From Chloroflexota bacterium (GTDB lineage: Bacteria; Chloroflexota; Anaerolineae; Anaerolineales; E44-bin32): a stretch of DNA of 47,759 bases. The DNA is taken from assembly GCA_027298025.1 (NCBI GenBank), contig JAPUGV010000277.1, forward strand, positions 1 through 47,759. The letters are read 5' to 3'. Positions 1-7,997 of this stretch are shown here, one piece after another (the first letter of the stretch is position 1; each line of letters opens with the position of its first letter). Made by a program: the position numbers and the translations under genes. The notes beneath the pieces were generated by a model. It was not told the origin of the DNA, made no database searches, and saw nothing but the letters and a program-made list of their open reading frames with translations.

Positions 1-314
1 GCCAGGAAGCGGTACCGATAAAGACGAGCGGCCTCCTCATAGGATTGCTTCCTACGGACGACCGGTCCCCGGCCAAGCTCAAAAGGAACCCCATACGCAC
101 TCGCAACCCGTCCCACAAATTCGGCCTCCTCCTCGCTCTCCGCTCTGAGTTGATGGTCGAAATGCGCCACAATGATCCGATAATTTAGGCGGATTAGGCA
201 ATCCAGGAGGCAGAGGCTGTCCGGGCCCCCCGATACACCCACAACAAGGCTCTGCCCGGGCTCCAACAGGCCCTCACGATCGATATAGCTTGCTACTTGC
301 TCCCTTAGCTGCAT
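1..314 (-). CDS. tilS: tRNA(Ile)-lysidine synthase TilS, N-terminal part (runs off left edge)
   Basis: Read on the minus strand from an ATG at 314, the frame is open to the window edge (about 104 codons). It encodes the N-terminal ATP-pyrophosphatase domain of TilS, which attaches lysine to C34 of tRNA-Ile(CAU) so that it reads AUA. What I see: the P-loop SGGPDS (residues about 30-35) preceded by a hydrophobic strand (SLVVGV), then the characteristic VAHFDHQLR segment and a following EEAARLYRYRF stretch that matches the usual YEEAAR.LRY block of the family. The C-terminal domains are outside the window. It is transcribed away from mreB; a TATAAT box lies 10 bases upstream of the ATG. Identification is secure from motifs; the downstream part cannot be judged. 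Confidence 0.9.
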   Translation of the reverse strand, partial: MQLREQVASYIDREGLLEPGQSLVVGVSGGPDSLCLLDCLIRLNYRIIVAHFDHQLRAESEEEAEFVGRVASAYGVPFELGRGPVVRRKQSYEEAARLYRYRFL

Positions 315-324
315 CTAATCTGAC

Positions 325-330
325 ATTATA
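325..330 (-). promoter_or_regulatory. -10 box for tilS
   Basis: The minus strand reads TATAAT here, 10 bases before the tilS ATG, so the predicted leader would be only a few bases. No convincing -35 element is visible at 16-18 bases. It lies back to back with the mreB promoter. Confidence 0.5.
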
Positions 331-413
331 CTTAGCACCCTAACCTCGCAGCCGTTGACGCAGTGGCGTCGCCGCCAAATTAACCTAACATAAGCACTTG
401 GAAGGCACCCGCA

Positions 414-422
414 TGGTATAAT
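414..422 (+). promoter_or_regulatory. Extended -10 promoter of the mreB operon
   Basis: The sequence TGG-TATAAT is a perfect -10 hexamer with the extended TGN element. No good -35 is present at 16-18 bases. The start of transcription would be near 429, about 34 bases before the GTG of mreB, which leaves room for the GGAGGT ribosome site at 449-454. Confidence 0.65.
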
Positions 423-448
423 GCCGCTCGCCCTCCAGACGGCCCCTT

Positions 449-454
449 GGAGGT
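449..454 (+). promoter_or_regulatory. Ribosome-binding site fixing the mreB start
   Basis: GGAGGT lies 8 bases before GTG at 463. It selects that GTG over the in-frame ATG at 421, which overlaps the -10 box and so cannot be on the transcript. Confidence 0.75.
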
Positions 455-462
455 CTCCACCC

Positions 463-1521
463 GTGGCAATCAATCCTCTCAACTGGCTTCTCGGCCTCTT
501 CTCCCTAGACATAGGCATCGATCTGGGAACGGCTAATACACTCGTCCATGTGCGAGGCAAGGGCATCGTTTTGAATGAACCCTCCTGGGTAGTTATTGAG
601 AAGAGGACGAAGCAGCCCATCTTTATCGGAGCCGAGGCCAAGGAGATGGTCGGTCGCACACCCGCCAATATTGTGGCATTACGGCCGCTGCGTGACGGCG
701 TCATCTCGGATTTCGACATCACAGAGGCGATGCTGGAGTACTTCATCGGGAAGGCGCATGAACAGAGCGTGGCGCCTGTCCCGCGACCCAGGGTCGTGAT
801 TGGAATTCCCAGCGGCGCCACAGAGGTTGAGAAGCGGGCTGTTTTCGACGCGACCATGGCTGCGGGCGCGCGCGAGACCTACTTGATCGAGGAGCCTACC
901 GCAGCTGCCCTTGGCGCCGACTTGCCCATCGGGGAGATCGGGGGCTCGATGATCGTCGACATTGGCGGCGGGACGACCGAGGTTGCGGTCCACTCGCTGG
1001 GTGGAATTGTGGTCTCAAGATCGCTGCGAGTGGCAGGCGATGAAATGGATCAGGATATCATTTCGTACGTCCGGAACAAATACAATCTGCTCATCGGCGA
1101 GCGCATGGCCGAGCGCGCGAAACTTTCGCTTGGATCAGCCTTCCCAACAAAAGACGAACAGACCATTACATTGCGGGGTCGAAATCTCGTGAGCAGACTA
1201 CCAGAGGCCGTCGAAGTCTCGTCCATTGAAATCCGTGAAGCTCTTTCCGGTTCAGTGAAAGTCATTATTGAGACTTTACGAGATGCCATTGACGAGATCC
1301 CACCGGAAATTATTGCGGACCTCATGGAAGTTGGCGTTTGTCTTGCGGGAGGCGGTTCCCAGCTCAAGGGGCTCGATGAGCGGGTCAGCAACGAATTGAA
1401 CATGCGAGCCTGGGTAGCCGAGGATCCCATGACCTGCGTTGTAAGGGGAGCGGGTCTGATTCTCGACAATCTGGAAGTAAACAGTCAGTTCCTCATCAGT
1501 ACGGATCGGACCCCCGTCTGA
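463..1521 (+). CDS. mreB: Rod shape-determining protein MreB
   Basis: Bacterial actin homologue that forms membrane-associated filaments and steers the elongasome (MreC, MreD, PBP2, RodA) during sidewall synthesis. The 352-residue product has the family length. Visible motifs: phosphate-1 loop IGIDLGTANT near the N-terminus, the IVDIGGGTTEVAV phosphate-2 segment, EEPTAAALGADLP, and the adenosine-binding LAGGGSQLKGL near the C-terminus. The short hydrophobic N-terminus (NWLLGLFS) before the actin core fits the amphipathic membrane-binding helix. I start at GTG 463 because GGAGGT sits 8 bases upstream; an ATG at 421 overlaps the TATAAT box. It is the first gene of a long plus-strand operon and is followed after 18 bases by mreC. 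Confidence 0.97.
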   Translation: MAINPLNWLLGLFSLDIGIDLGTANTLVHVRGKGIVLNEPSWVVIEKRTKQPIFIGAEAKEMVGRTPANIVALRPLRDGVISDFDITEAMLEYFIGKAHEQSVAPVPRPRVVIGIPSGATEVEKRAVFDATMAAGARETYLIEEPTAAALGADLPIGEIGGSMIVDIGGGTTEVAVHSLGGIVVSRSLRVAGDEMDQDIISYVRNKYNLLIGERMAERAKLSLGSAFPTKDEQTITLRGRNLVSRLPEAVEVSSIEIREALSGSVKVIIETLRDAIDEIPPEIIADLMEVGVCLAGGGSQLKGLDERVSNELNMRAWVAEDPMTCVVRGAGLILDNLEVNSQFLISTDRTPV

Positions 1522-1539
1522 TCCAACCGAAACTCCACG

Positions 1540-2367
1540 ATGCTGTCCCAGTTCTCCTCCAAAACTTTATTGGCGAGCGCCCTGGTGCTCCTGTCAGGCG
1601 CGCTCTTGATCCTGAACCTTGGGGGGTATCTTGGGCCGGCCCAGGATGTGATCCTCCCGCCGCTAGCCACGGCGCAGGATTGGGTGTCTAAGCGGTTCTT
1701 TACTATTCGCGATCTGGTTACTTCGCCGCGTGACGTGGCTGCGCTTCAATTCCGGATCAGCGAGCTCGAAGCAGAAAGCGCTCAGCTTCAGGACCGGATC
1801 ATCGCACTCCAAGAGCAGGCGGCAGAGGCTGAGGTATTGGGCGCGCTGCTTAATTACGCCCGCACTCGACCCGAGAGCCGCTACCTTTCAACAAACGTGA
1901 TCGGGCTGGACCCAAGCCCATTTATCCGCTCCATCAACATTGGGGCGGGTTCAGATCGAGGCGTCCTGCACGGAATGCCGGTTCTGACCGACGAAGGGCT
2001 CGTCGGGCGCGTCACCGAAGTCACGGCCGCCACCTCACGAGTCCAGCTGATCACAGATCCCGCCTCTGCAGTCAATGTGCAGCTCCAGGGATCTAGAGCG
2101 GACGGGCTGCTGGCAGCCCAGCCTAACGGTGAACTCTGGGTGGAGCTAATTGACCAGAACGCCAACGTTGAGCCGGGCGAGCTCGTTCTCACCTCGGGCC
2201 TCGGAGGGGCATTCCCGGCGGATATTCCGGTGGGGCATGTGGTCAGCGTGCGGCGGAGGGACTTTGAGCTCTTTCAGCGGGCGGTGATCCAGCCTACGGT
2301 CAACTTTGATGAACTGGAGATAGTACTGCTGGTGACGAATTTCAAGCTGCTTGAGATCGCTCCTTGA
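1540..2367 (+). CDS. mreC: Rod shape-determining protein MreC
   Basis: Bitopic membrane protein that links cytoplasmic MreB to the periplasmic/extracytoplasmic part of PBP2 and activates it. The 275-residue product shows a short cytoplasmic N-terminus, one membrane helix (about residues 9-29), a coiled-coil segment (about 65-100, rich in E/Q/A with LQFRISELEAESAQLQDRI-like heptads), then the two beta-barrel MreC domain with GLDPSPFIRSINIGAG and GMPVLTDEGLVGRV, typical of the family. It lies 18 bases after mreB; its TGA overlaps the TTG start of mreD in a TTGA, so translation is probably coupled. Confidence 0.95.
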   Translation: MLSQFSSKTLLASALVLLSGALLILNLGGYLGPAQDVILPPLATAQDWVSKRFFTIRDLVTSPRDVAALQFRISELEAESAQLQDRIIALQEQAAEAEVLGALLNYARTRPESRYLSTNVIGLDPSPFIRSINIGAGSDRGVLHGMPVLTDEGLVGRVTEVTAATSRVQLITDPASAVNVQLQGSRADGLLAAQPNGELWVELIDQNANVEPGELVLTSGLGGAFPADIPVGHVVSVRRRDFELFQRAVIQPTVNFDELEIVLLVTNFKLLEIAP

Positions 2368-2864
2368 CCTACCTTATTGGGTTACCCACCATCGCGCTGC
2401 TGGCCATCCTGCAGACCAGTCTGGTTAGCCACTTACGCCTACTCGAGGGACGTCCCGACTTGGTATTGTTGGCGGTAGTGGCCTGGGCACTAACGGGCAG
2501 AGGTCATGAAGCGATGATTCTGGGATTCGCGGGTGGCCTGTTTCTGGATGCCTTTTCGGCGGTGCCTCTCGGCGTGAGTTCGACCGCACTGGTGATCGTA
2601 GCCGCCATCGCCTCCTACTCCGAAGGTCAATTCTGGGGAATCAACCCCATCATGCAATTGGCGGCAGTCCTAGTGGGCTCAGTGGCCTATTATTCGGCTA
2701 TCATTTTTGCCCTGGTTGCCACAGGTCAGCCGCTAGATCTGCAGCTAGCATTCGGACGCGTCGTGCTTCCTGGCGTGTTCGTAAATTTGGTTTTAGCGCT
2801 CCCGACCGTGCAGCTGGCGGGAGGTCTGTACAATTTGCTGCATCCGCCTCGGGTTACGGCATGA
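2364..2864 (+). CDS. mreD: Rod shape-determining protein MreD
   Basis: Small polytopic membrane component of the elongasome. The 166 residues are almost entirely hydrophobic with about five membrane segments, and include GRPDLVLLAVVAWAL and GFAGGLFLDAFSAVPLG, the conserved G-x-x-x-G-L-x-x-D motif of MreD. The TTG start at 2364 overlaps the mreC stop (TTGA). The gene is followed with a 4-base overlap by mrdA. Assignment rests on the motif, topology and gene order. Confidence 0.92.
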   Translation: MTYLIGLPTIALLAILQTSLVSHLRLLEGRPDLVLLAVVAWALTGRGHEAMILGFAGGLFLDAFSAVPLGVSSTALVIVAAIASYSEGQFWGINPIMQLAAVLVGSVAYYSAIIFALVATGQPLDLQLAFGRVVLPGVFVNLVLALPTVQLAGGLYNLLHPPRVTA

Positions 2865-4933
2865 TTCATGCTTGGAGACTGCGTGCCACGATTGCTGCCA
2901 TGGGCCTCCTGTTGGCCGTATTTATCGGCCGGCTGTTCAGCTTGCAGATCCTGCAAGGCGAGCTCTATTCGAACCTGGCAGACGACAACCGCTTCGACCG
3001 GGTAAGCCTTCCTGCTCCACGAGGGGTGATTTACGACTCAAACGGCTCTCTACTGGTGCGAAACCTTCCCGCCTTCAACATATACGTGACCCCTGCCCTG
3101 TTGCCCGATTCGGAAGCCGAGATTGAAGCGATATATATAAAGTTAGCCGACCTAACCGGCGTTCCGCTTGATCAGCCGGGGCCACCTGCAGCCCCTTGTG
3201 TCGGCGGTCGTGGAATCCGACAGCTCGTTGAGGAGGGCGCCACGAACCGACCCTTCGATGCCTGGCCTGTGGCATGTGATATTGACGAAACCACGGCGCG
3301 GGTGTTGCGGCAGCAGCAGATCGACATGCCGGGGGTTAGCGTCGAGGCCGTCCCCGTGCGCGAGTATCCCACTGGCAATCTAACCTCCGCCGTCATCGGA
3401 TATCTTGGGCCTATTCCCGCCGCGCAAGTCGATTTCTGGGAAAGCTTAGGCTTTCTGGCAGATCGAGATAAGGTCGGATATGGAGGTGTAGAACTCAACT
3501 ACCAGGACATTCTGGCCGGCCAAAACGGGCTCAAGCTAGTCGAGAAGGACGTGGCCGGCTCGCTACTAGCCGAGGTTGGGCCGGGCAATTCAGCCGTTCC
3601 AGGCAACAATTTGAAGCTGACTATCGACACCCGACTGCAGGCGATCACCGCCTCCGCCCTCGAGAATCGGATGGAGTTCCTCAATAGATTTGCGGGTGAA
3701 GTTCGGACCACGATTGGATCCGTAATCGCCATGAACCCACAAACCGGCGAGATCCTGGCGATGGTTTCGATTCCATCGTATGAAAATAATCGATTGGCGC
3801 GTTTCATCCCACAGTATTACTTCCGCCAGCTCTCCGAGGACGCCTCCCGGCCACTCATCAATCATGCGATCTCTTCGGAATTTCCACCCGGATCATCGTT
3901 CAAGATGGTGACTGCCGTGGGCGCGCTAAATGAGGGGGTCATCGATCCAAAGCAGACTCTATTTGATCCCGGTCAGATCACCATCCAGAACGCGTACTTT
4001 CCCAACGATCCGGGGCAGGCCAAGGAATTCGTTTGCTGGAAAGAGGACGGTCATGGGCAGGTGGATTTTATTCACGGCATCGCCTGGTCCTGCAATGTCT
4101 ACTTTTACAAGATTGGCGGAGGGTTTGAAGACGAAGTCTCCGGCAAGGGTCTCGGAATCGATGACCTAGGCGTGTATGCGCGTGCGCTCGGCTACGGCGC
4201 ACCGCTGGGCATCGATCTGCCCGGGGAGGAGGACGGCCTCATTCCCACCGAAGAGTGGAAGCGACTTAACCTCGGGGAGAGCTGGTCCACCGGAGATACG
4301 TATATCTCCGCTGTCGGCCAGGGCTTCGTTCGCGGGACACCGCTGCAGGTGCTTACTTCCGTCTCCACCATTGCTAACGGCGGCCGCGTCATGTGGCCGC
4401 ACGTGGTTCAAGAAGTCCTGGATGGTGAAGGAAACGTTGTGCATCGATACGAGCCATGCGTGTTATGGGATATCGCTGATGGCATACTCATGGAAGACAC
4501 AAGTGAAATCGCGGCGGGTTGCGATAGCCTCGATCCTGAGTTGCGCGAGAACATCATCGCCGGTCATACCGTGTCACCGGACATCACCGTCGCTCCTGGT
4601 GTTCTCGAACTGGCCCGAGAAGGGATGCGACTGGTCGTTGAAGATGAAGAGGGCACTGCAAACCCATACGCGTTGCTGGATGGCATCTCTTCTGGGGGAA
4701 AGACAGGCACGGGCGAGTTCTGCGACGAAACTGCCTTCTCTAGAAACCTCTGCGTGCCTGGCAACTGGCCGACACATTCCTGGTACACCGCCTTTGCACC
4801 CTATGAGAATCCGGAGATTGCGGTCGTAGCCTTCGTGTACAACGGCGGGGAAGGCGCGGTCACTGCGGGACCCATCGTCAAGCAGGTGATCGAGGCCTAC
4901 TTCGAACTGAAGGCCATCGATGCCGCCCGATAG
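2861..4933 (+). CDS. mrdA: Penicillin-binding protein 2 (elongation transpeptidase)
   Basis: Class B PBP that cross-links peptidoglycan during rod elongation with the glycosyltransferase RodA. The 690-residue protein has an N-terminal membrane anchor (about 10-30), the PBP dimer/pedestal region with APRGVIYDSNG (52-62), and the transpeptidase domain. Catalytic motifs: SxxK at S345-K348 (PGSSFK), SxN at S410-C411-N412, and KTG at 614-616 (GGKTGTG). An unusual trait is eight cysteines at 113, 139, 392, 411, 533, 554, 621 and 631, spaced as four neighbouring pairs in the extracytoplasmic part. It starts 4 bases inside mreD and is followed by a 119-base gap before minC. Confidence 0.96.
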   Translation: MIHAWRLRATIAAMGLLLAVFIGRLFSLQILQGELYSNLADDNRFDRVSLPAPRGVIYDSNGSLLVRNLPAFNIYVTPALLPDSEAEIEAIYIKLADLTGVPLDQPGPPAAPCVGGRGIRQLVEEGATNRPFDAWPVACDIDETTARVLRQQQIDMPGVSVEAVPVREYPTGNLTSAVIGYLGPIPAAQVDFWESLGFLADRDKVGYGGVELNYQDILAGQNGLKLVEKDVAGSLLAEVGPGNSAVPGNNLKLTIDTRLQAITASALENRMEFLNRFAGEVRTTIGSVIAMNPQTGEILAMVSIPSYENNRLARFIPQYYFRQLSEDASRPLINHAISSEFPPGSSFKMVTAVGALNEGVIDPKQTLFDPGQITIQNAYFPNDPGQAKEFVCWKEDGHGQVDFIHGIAWSCNVYFYKIGGGFEDEVSGKGLGIDDLGVYARALGYGAPLGIDLPGEEDGLIPTEEWKRLNLGESWSTGDTYISAVGQGFVRGTPLQVLTSVSTIANGGRVMWPHVVQEVLDGEGNVVHRYEPCVLWDIADGILMEDTSEIAAGCDSLDPELRENIIAGHTVSPDITVAPGVLELAREGMRLVVEDEEGTANPYALLDGISSGGKTGTGEFCDETAFSRNLCVPGNWPTHSWYTAFAPYENPEIAVVAFVYNGGEGAVTAGPIVKQVIEAYFELKAIDAAR

Positions 4934-5026
4934 TTCCCCAATTCGGTTCGAAATCCAAGTCGTTCCGGAGCCGCACGGCACTGCCTAGGATCCGAAGGCA
5001 ACCCGCTAGCCCCCATTTCATCTCAG

Positions 5027-5035
5027 TGCTATACT
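5027..5035 (+). promoter_or_regulatory. Extended -10 promoter before minC
   Basis: TGC-TATACT, an extended -10 box without a visible -35, ends 17 bases before the minC ATG at 5053. It would let the min genes and the downstream rodA-gltX be transcribed apart from mre. Confidence 0.5.
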
Positions 5036-5052
5036 CTCCGCCCGATTGCCCT

Positions 5053-5730
5053 ATGAGTATCCCGCTCTCAATGAAGGGTATCGGCGACGGCCTGCTGGTT
5101 ACGGTTCCAGAAGGTACTTGGAGCGTCGTTCGGCCCTCCCTCCTCCAAGCAATTGACGAACGATCCGACTTCTTCCGCGGCGCATACGTCGCCTTGCAGA
5201 TGGCGAATCGGTCCCTCAACGCCGCCGCGCTGGGTGGGCTCAGGGACGAGCTAAGTGAAAGGGAGATCGTACTAACTGCGATTTTGACGACCTCCAAACA
5301 AACGCGGGTGGCAGGCGCCGACCTGGGTCTGGCCCTCGAAATACCGCGGCCCAACATTGATCAGGATTTCGAGTTGGATCCTATCGAGTCTGATCTTGAA
5401 GGCGATGAGGCGGTGCTGCTTCATCGCACATTGCGTTCAGGCCATTCGATCCGTCACCCAGGTCATGTCGTTGTTATCGGAGACGTCAATCCCGGCGCGG
5501 AGGTCGTGGCGGGTGGAAACGTGGTGGTCTGGGGTCGAGTACGGGGCGTGGTGCACGCCGGCGCAACGGGGAACACAAAGGCCGTCGTCTGCGCCTTGGA
5601 TCTCGCGCCAACTCAGCTCCGGATAGCAGCACAGATCAGTATCTCGCCGGAAAGAAAAGGGAAACCACGTCCCGAGATGGCGATGCTGAAGAACGGACAA
5701 TTCGTGGCCGAGGGTTGGGAGCACAATTGA
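5053..5730 (+). CDS. minC: Septum site-determining protein MinC
   Basis: Inhibitor of FtsZ ring assembly; with MinD it blocks division near the poles. The 225-residue product has an N-terminal FtsZ-interacting domain (about 1-100) and a C-terminal right-handed beta-helix (about 125-215) recognisable by GHSIRHPGHVVVIGDVNPGAEV and GGNVVVWGRVRGVVHAGA, the classical MinC_C repeat pattern. I chose ATG 5053 because the upstream in-frame GTG at 5026 overlaps the TATACT promoter box. No Shine-Dalgarno is evident before 5053; ATG 5071 is a possible alternative. minD follows after 13 bases. Confidence 0.93.
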   Translation: MSIPLSMKGIGDGLLVTVPEGTWSVVRPSLLQAIDERSDFFRGAYVALQMANRSLNAAALGGLRDELSEREIVLTAILTTSKQTRVAGADLGLALEIPRPNIDQDFELDPIESDLEGDEAVLLHRTLRSGHSIRHPGHVVVIGDVNPGAEVVAGGNVVVWGRVRGVVHAGATGNTKAVVCALDLAPTQLRIAAQISISPERKGKPRPEMAMLKNGQFVAEGWEHN

Positions 5731-5743
5731 GAAGGAGGGAGTC

Positions 5744-6553
5744 TTGAGTGCAACCGTAGTGACCGTCACTTCTGGGAAGGGTGGTGTCGGCAAGACAACG
5801 GCTACCGCCAACCTTGGAACGGCCCTGGCCGAATTTGGCCAGCGCGTCGTGTGTATTGATGCAGATATCGGATTGAGAAACTTAGATGTCGTGATGGGCC
5901 TGGAGAATCGGGTCGTCTATGATCTAGTGGACGTGATCGAGGGCCGATGCAATCTCCGCCAGGCGATGATCAAGGACAAGCGGCTTAAGGATCTCTACAT
6001 GATCCCCGCCGCTCAGACACGGGACAAGACCGCTGTTTCCCCGGATGACATGATTCGTATTGCAGATGAGCTTCGGCCAAAGCATGACTGGATCTTGATC
6101 GATTCTCCAGCGGGCATCGAACGCGGCTTTCGTAACGCGCTAGCACCCGCCGACCTCATCTTAATTGTGACCAATCCGGAGGTTTCGGCAGTCCGAGATG
6201 CCGATCGCATCATCGGTATGACAGAAGCCGAGGGGAAAGAGGAACCAAAGCTAATCCTCAATCGAGTGAGGCCGGAGATGGTCCGGCGTGGCGAAATGCT
6301 GAGGGCCGAGGACGTTTTGGAGATCCTTGCCATTGATCTTATCGGGGTCGTGCCCGAGGACGAGGGCGTTCTGAAGGCTTCCAATCATGGTATCCCCATC
6401 GCCCTCAATGGGCGCAGCAAGGCCGGCCGCGCGTTTCGTGCGATTGCCTCACGCTTGATGGGTGATGAGTTACCGCTCGAAGATTTTGAAGCAGAAGGGG
6501 GTCTCTTCAATCGCCTCACTCGCATGGTCAAGACTGGGGGGCAGCCCGCATGA
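5744..6553 (+). CDS. minD: Septum site-determining ATPase MinD
   Basis: ParA-family ATPase that binds the membrane when ATP-bound, recruits MinC and is displaced by MinE. The 269-residue product begins with the deviant Walker A SGKGGVGKTT (residues 10-19), followed by DADIGLRNLD (switch I region) and LIDSPAGIERG (Walker B). The C-terminus carries the membrane-targeting amphipathic helix (GGLFNRLTRMVK). The start is TTG 5744, 5 bases after a strong AAGGAGG at 5732-5738. The stop overlaps the minE ATG by 4 bases. Confidence 0.97.
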   Translation: MSATVVTVTSGKGGVGKTTATANLGTALAEFGQRVVCIDADIGLRNLDVVMGLENRVVYDLVDVIEGRCNLRQAMIKDKRLKDLYMIPAAQTRDKTAVSPDDMIRIADELRPKHDWILIDSPAGIERGFRNALAPADLILIVTNPEVSAVRDADRIIGMTEAEGKEEPKLILNRVRPEMVRRGEMLRAEDVLEILAIDLIGVVPEDEGVLKASNHGIPIALNGRSKAGRAFRAIASRLMGDELPLEDFEAEGGLFNRLTRMVKTGGQPA

Positions 6554-6810
6554 TCATCGACTGGCTGCGCACCCGGAGAGGGGGTTCCGCCAGGACGGCC
6601 AAGAAGCGGCTACAATTCGTTCTGGTAAACGACAGAGCAGGGCTCTCTCCTGCTAAAATCGAGGCAATGAAGGACGATCTTATCGCTGCGATCTCCCGAC
6701 ACGTGGATATTGATTCCAAGAGAGTCAAGATCTCCCTGACGAACGATCGCAAGAAGCAGCGGCTTGTCGCAGACATCCCACTTGCCACGCGACGACCGCA
6801 CGCCCACTAG
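6550..6810 (+). CDS. minE: Cell division topological specificity factor MinE
   Basis: Stimulates MinD ATPase and drives Min pattern formation. The 86-residue product has the usual length and layout: a short basic N-terminal part that includes the MinD-contact strand (KKRLQFVLVNDRAGLSP), then the dimerisation domain with DLIAAISRHVDIDSKRVKI. It overlaps minD by ATGA and is followed by rodA after 4 bases, so the three min genes and rodA are probably co-translated. Confidence 0.93.
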   Translation: MIIDWLRTRRGGSARTAKKRLQFVLVNDRAGLSPAKIEAMKDDLIAAISRHVDIDSKRVKISLTNDRKKQRLVADIPLATRRPHAH

Positions 6811-6814
6811 CTGA

Positions 6815-7975
6815 ATGCAGGCTTCGGCAAAAATCTGGCGTCATTTTGACGTCTGGCTTTTGGCGACCGTTGCTCTTCTGACGATCGCGGGGGTGGCCAT
6901 GATCCGCTCCGCCATCGCCAACAATCCCGAGTTGGTTGAGCTCAATGTTGTGGGAAGACAGGCCATCTTCGGCCTCGTTAGCCTGGTGCTTTTATTGGCG
7001 ACGGCTGCCATCGATTACCGCTTATGGTCGGCCCTCTCGCGACCGATCTACGTTTTCAACTTGCTCTTTCTGGCACTTATTCCAATCGCGGGTGTAGTCG
7101 GCTTTGGCTCTGCTCGCTGGTTTCAGCTCGCCACTGTAACTATCCAGCCCTCGGAGCTGGCTAAGATTCTGATGATCATTGTGCTGGCTAACTTTCTGGC
7201 CCGCAACCGGGACCGCATCCACGAGCTACGCACGATTCTGAGGAGTTTCGCCCTCGTTGCTGTGCCAGCTGCTTTAATCCTCATCCAGCCTGATCTCAGC
7301 ACTGCGATCGTGCTGCTCGTCATCTGGCTGGCTTTAGTGTGGGCGGCCGGCGCGCGCATGTCAAAGCTGGCGATCTTGGTGGCAGTGGTGCTTCTAGTAG
7401 CGATCGTGCTGACCCCGCTGCTGGTCAATTACATCGTCCAGGGCTATCCGGCAGGTGAGGATTTCTTCTTCTTGCGGAACTACCAGATGACACGTTTGGT
7501 TAATTTTATTTTTCCTAACCCGGAGGAGAGCTTTGGCGCCACCTATAACGTTGAGCAGGCACTGATCAGTATTGGATCAGGAGGTTTGCTCGGGCAGGGC
7601 TATGGAAGTGGAACCCAAGTTCAGCTGCGCTTCCTCAAGGTTCGCCACACGGACTTCATCTTCTCGTCCATGTCGCAGGAATTTGGCTTCATTGGTGCCA
7701 CGATCTTCCTGCTTCTGATCATGTTCGTTATCTATCGTTGCCTACGGGCAGCTCGCATGGCGCGCGATGGATTTGGCTCCCTGATTTGCTACGGAGTGGC
7801 GATTCTGCTGTTGTTTCAGGCTTCCTTCAATGTTGGAATGAACCTCAACCTGCTTCCCGTATCTGGGTTGCCGTTGCCTTTCTTATCCCAAGGCGGGTCA
7901 TCCCTGCTGACCATACTGCTAGGGATCGGCCTTGTTGAGAGCGTGATGCTGCGTCACAAGCGCATTGAGCTCTAA
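6815..7975 (+). CDS. rodA: Rod shape-determining SEDS glycosyltransferase RodA
   Basis: SEDS-family peptidoglycan polymerase that works with PBP2 at the sidewall. The 386-residue product has about ten membrane helices and SEDS landmarks: GSARWFQLATVTIQPSELAK, the QPDLSTAIVLLVIW segment, a large extracytoplasmic loop with NPEESFGATYNVEQALISIGSG, the GSGTQVQLRFLKVRHTDFIF region, and the C-terminal GLPLPFLSQGGSS. The presence of the cognate transpeptidase mrdA in the same operon favours RodA over FtsW. The stop overlaps the upstream of the two candidate gltX starts. Confidence 0.95.
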   Translation: MQASAKIWRHFDVWLLATVALLTIAGVAMIRSAIANNPELVELNVVGRQAIFGLVSLVLLLATAAIDYRLWSALSRPIYVFNLLFLALIPIAGVVGFGSARWFQLATVTIQPSELAKILMIIVLANFLARNRDRIHELRTILRSFALVAVPAALILIQPDLSTAIVLLVIWLALVWAAGARMSKLAILVAVVLLVAIVLTPLLVNYIVQGYPAGEDFFFLRNYQMTRLVNFIFPNPEESFGATYNVEQALISIGSGGLLGQGYGSGTQVQLRFLKVRHTDFIFSSMSQEFGFIGATIFLLLIMFVIYRCLRAARMARDGFGSLICYGVAILLLFQASFNVGMNLNLLPVSGLPLPFLSQGGSSLLTILLGIGLVESVMLRHKRIEL

Positions 7976-7997
7976 TGCCGGCACCTTACCCGCCCGA

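Noticed and set aside
421-462. An extra 14-codon N-terminus for MreB from ATG 421
   Set aside because: That ATG overlaps the TATAAT box, while GTG 463 has GGAGGT at ideal spacing.
315-857. A minus-strand open frame of 180 codons over the tilS/mreB intergenic region
   Set aside because: It is antisense to mreB and crosses both promoters.
4934-5052. Possible small RNA or terminator between mrdA and minC
   Set aside because: I found no convincing hairpin with a T-tract; only the extended -10 box for minC is supported.
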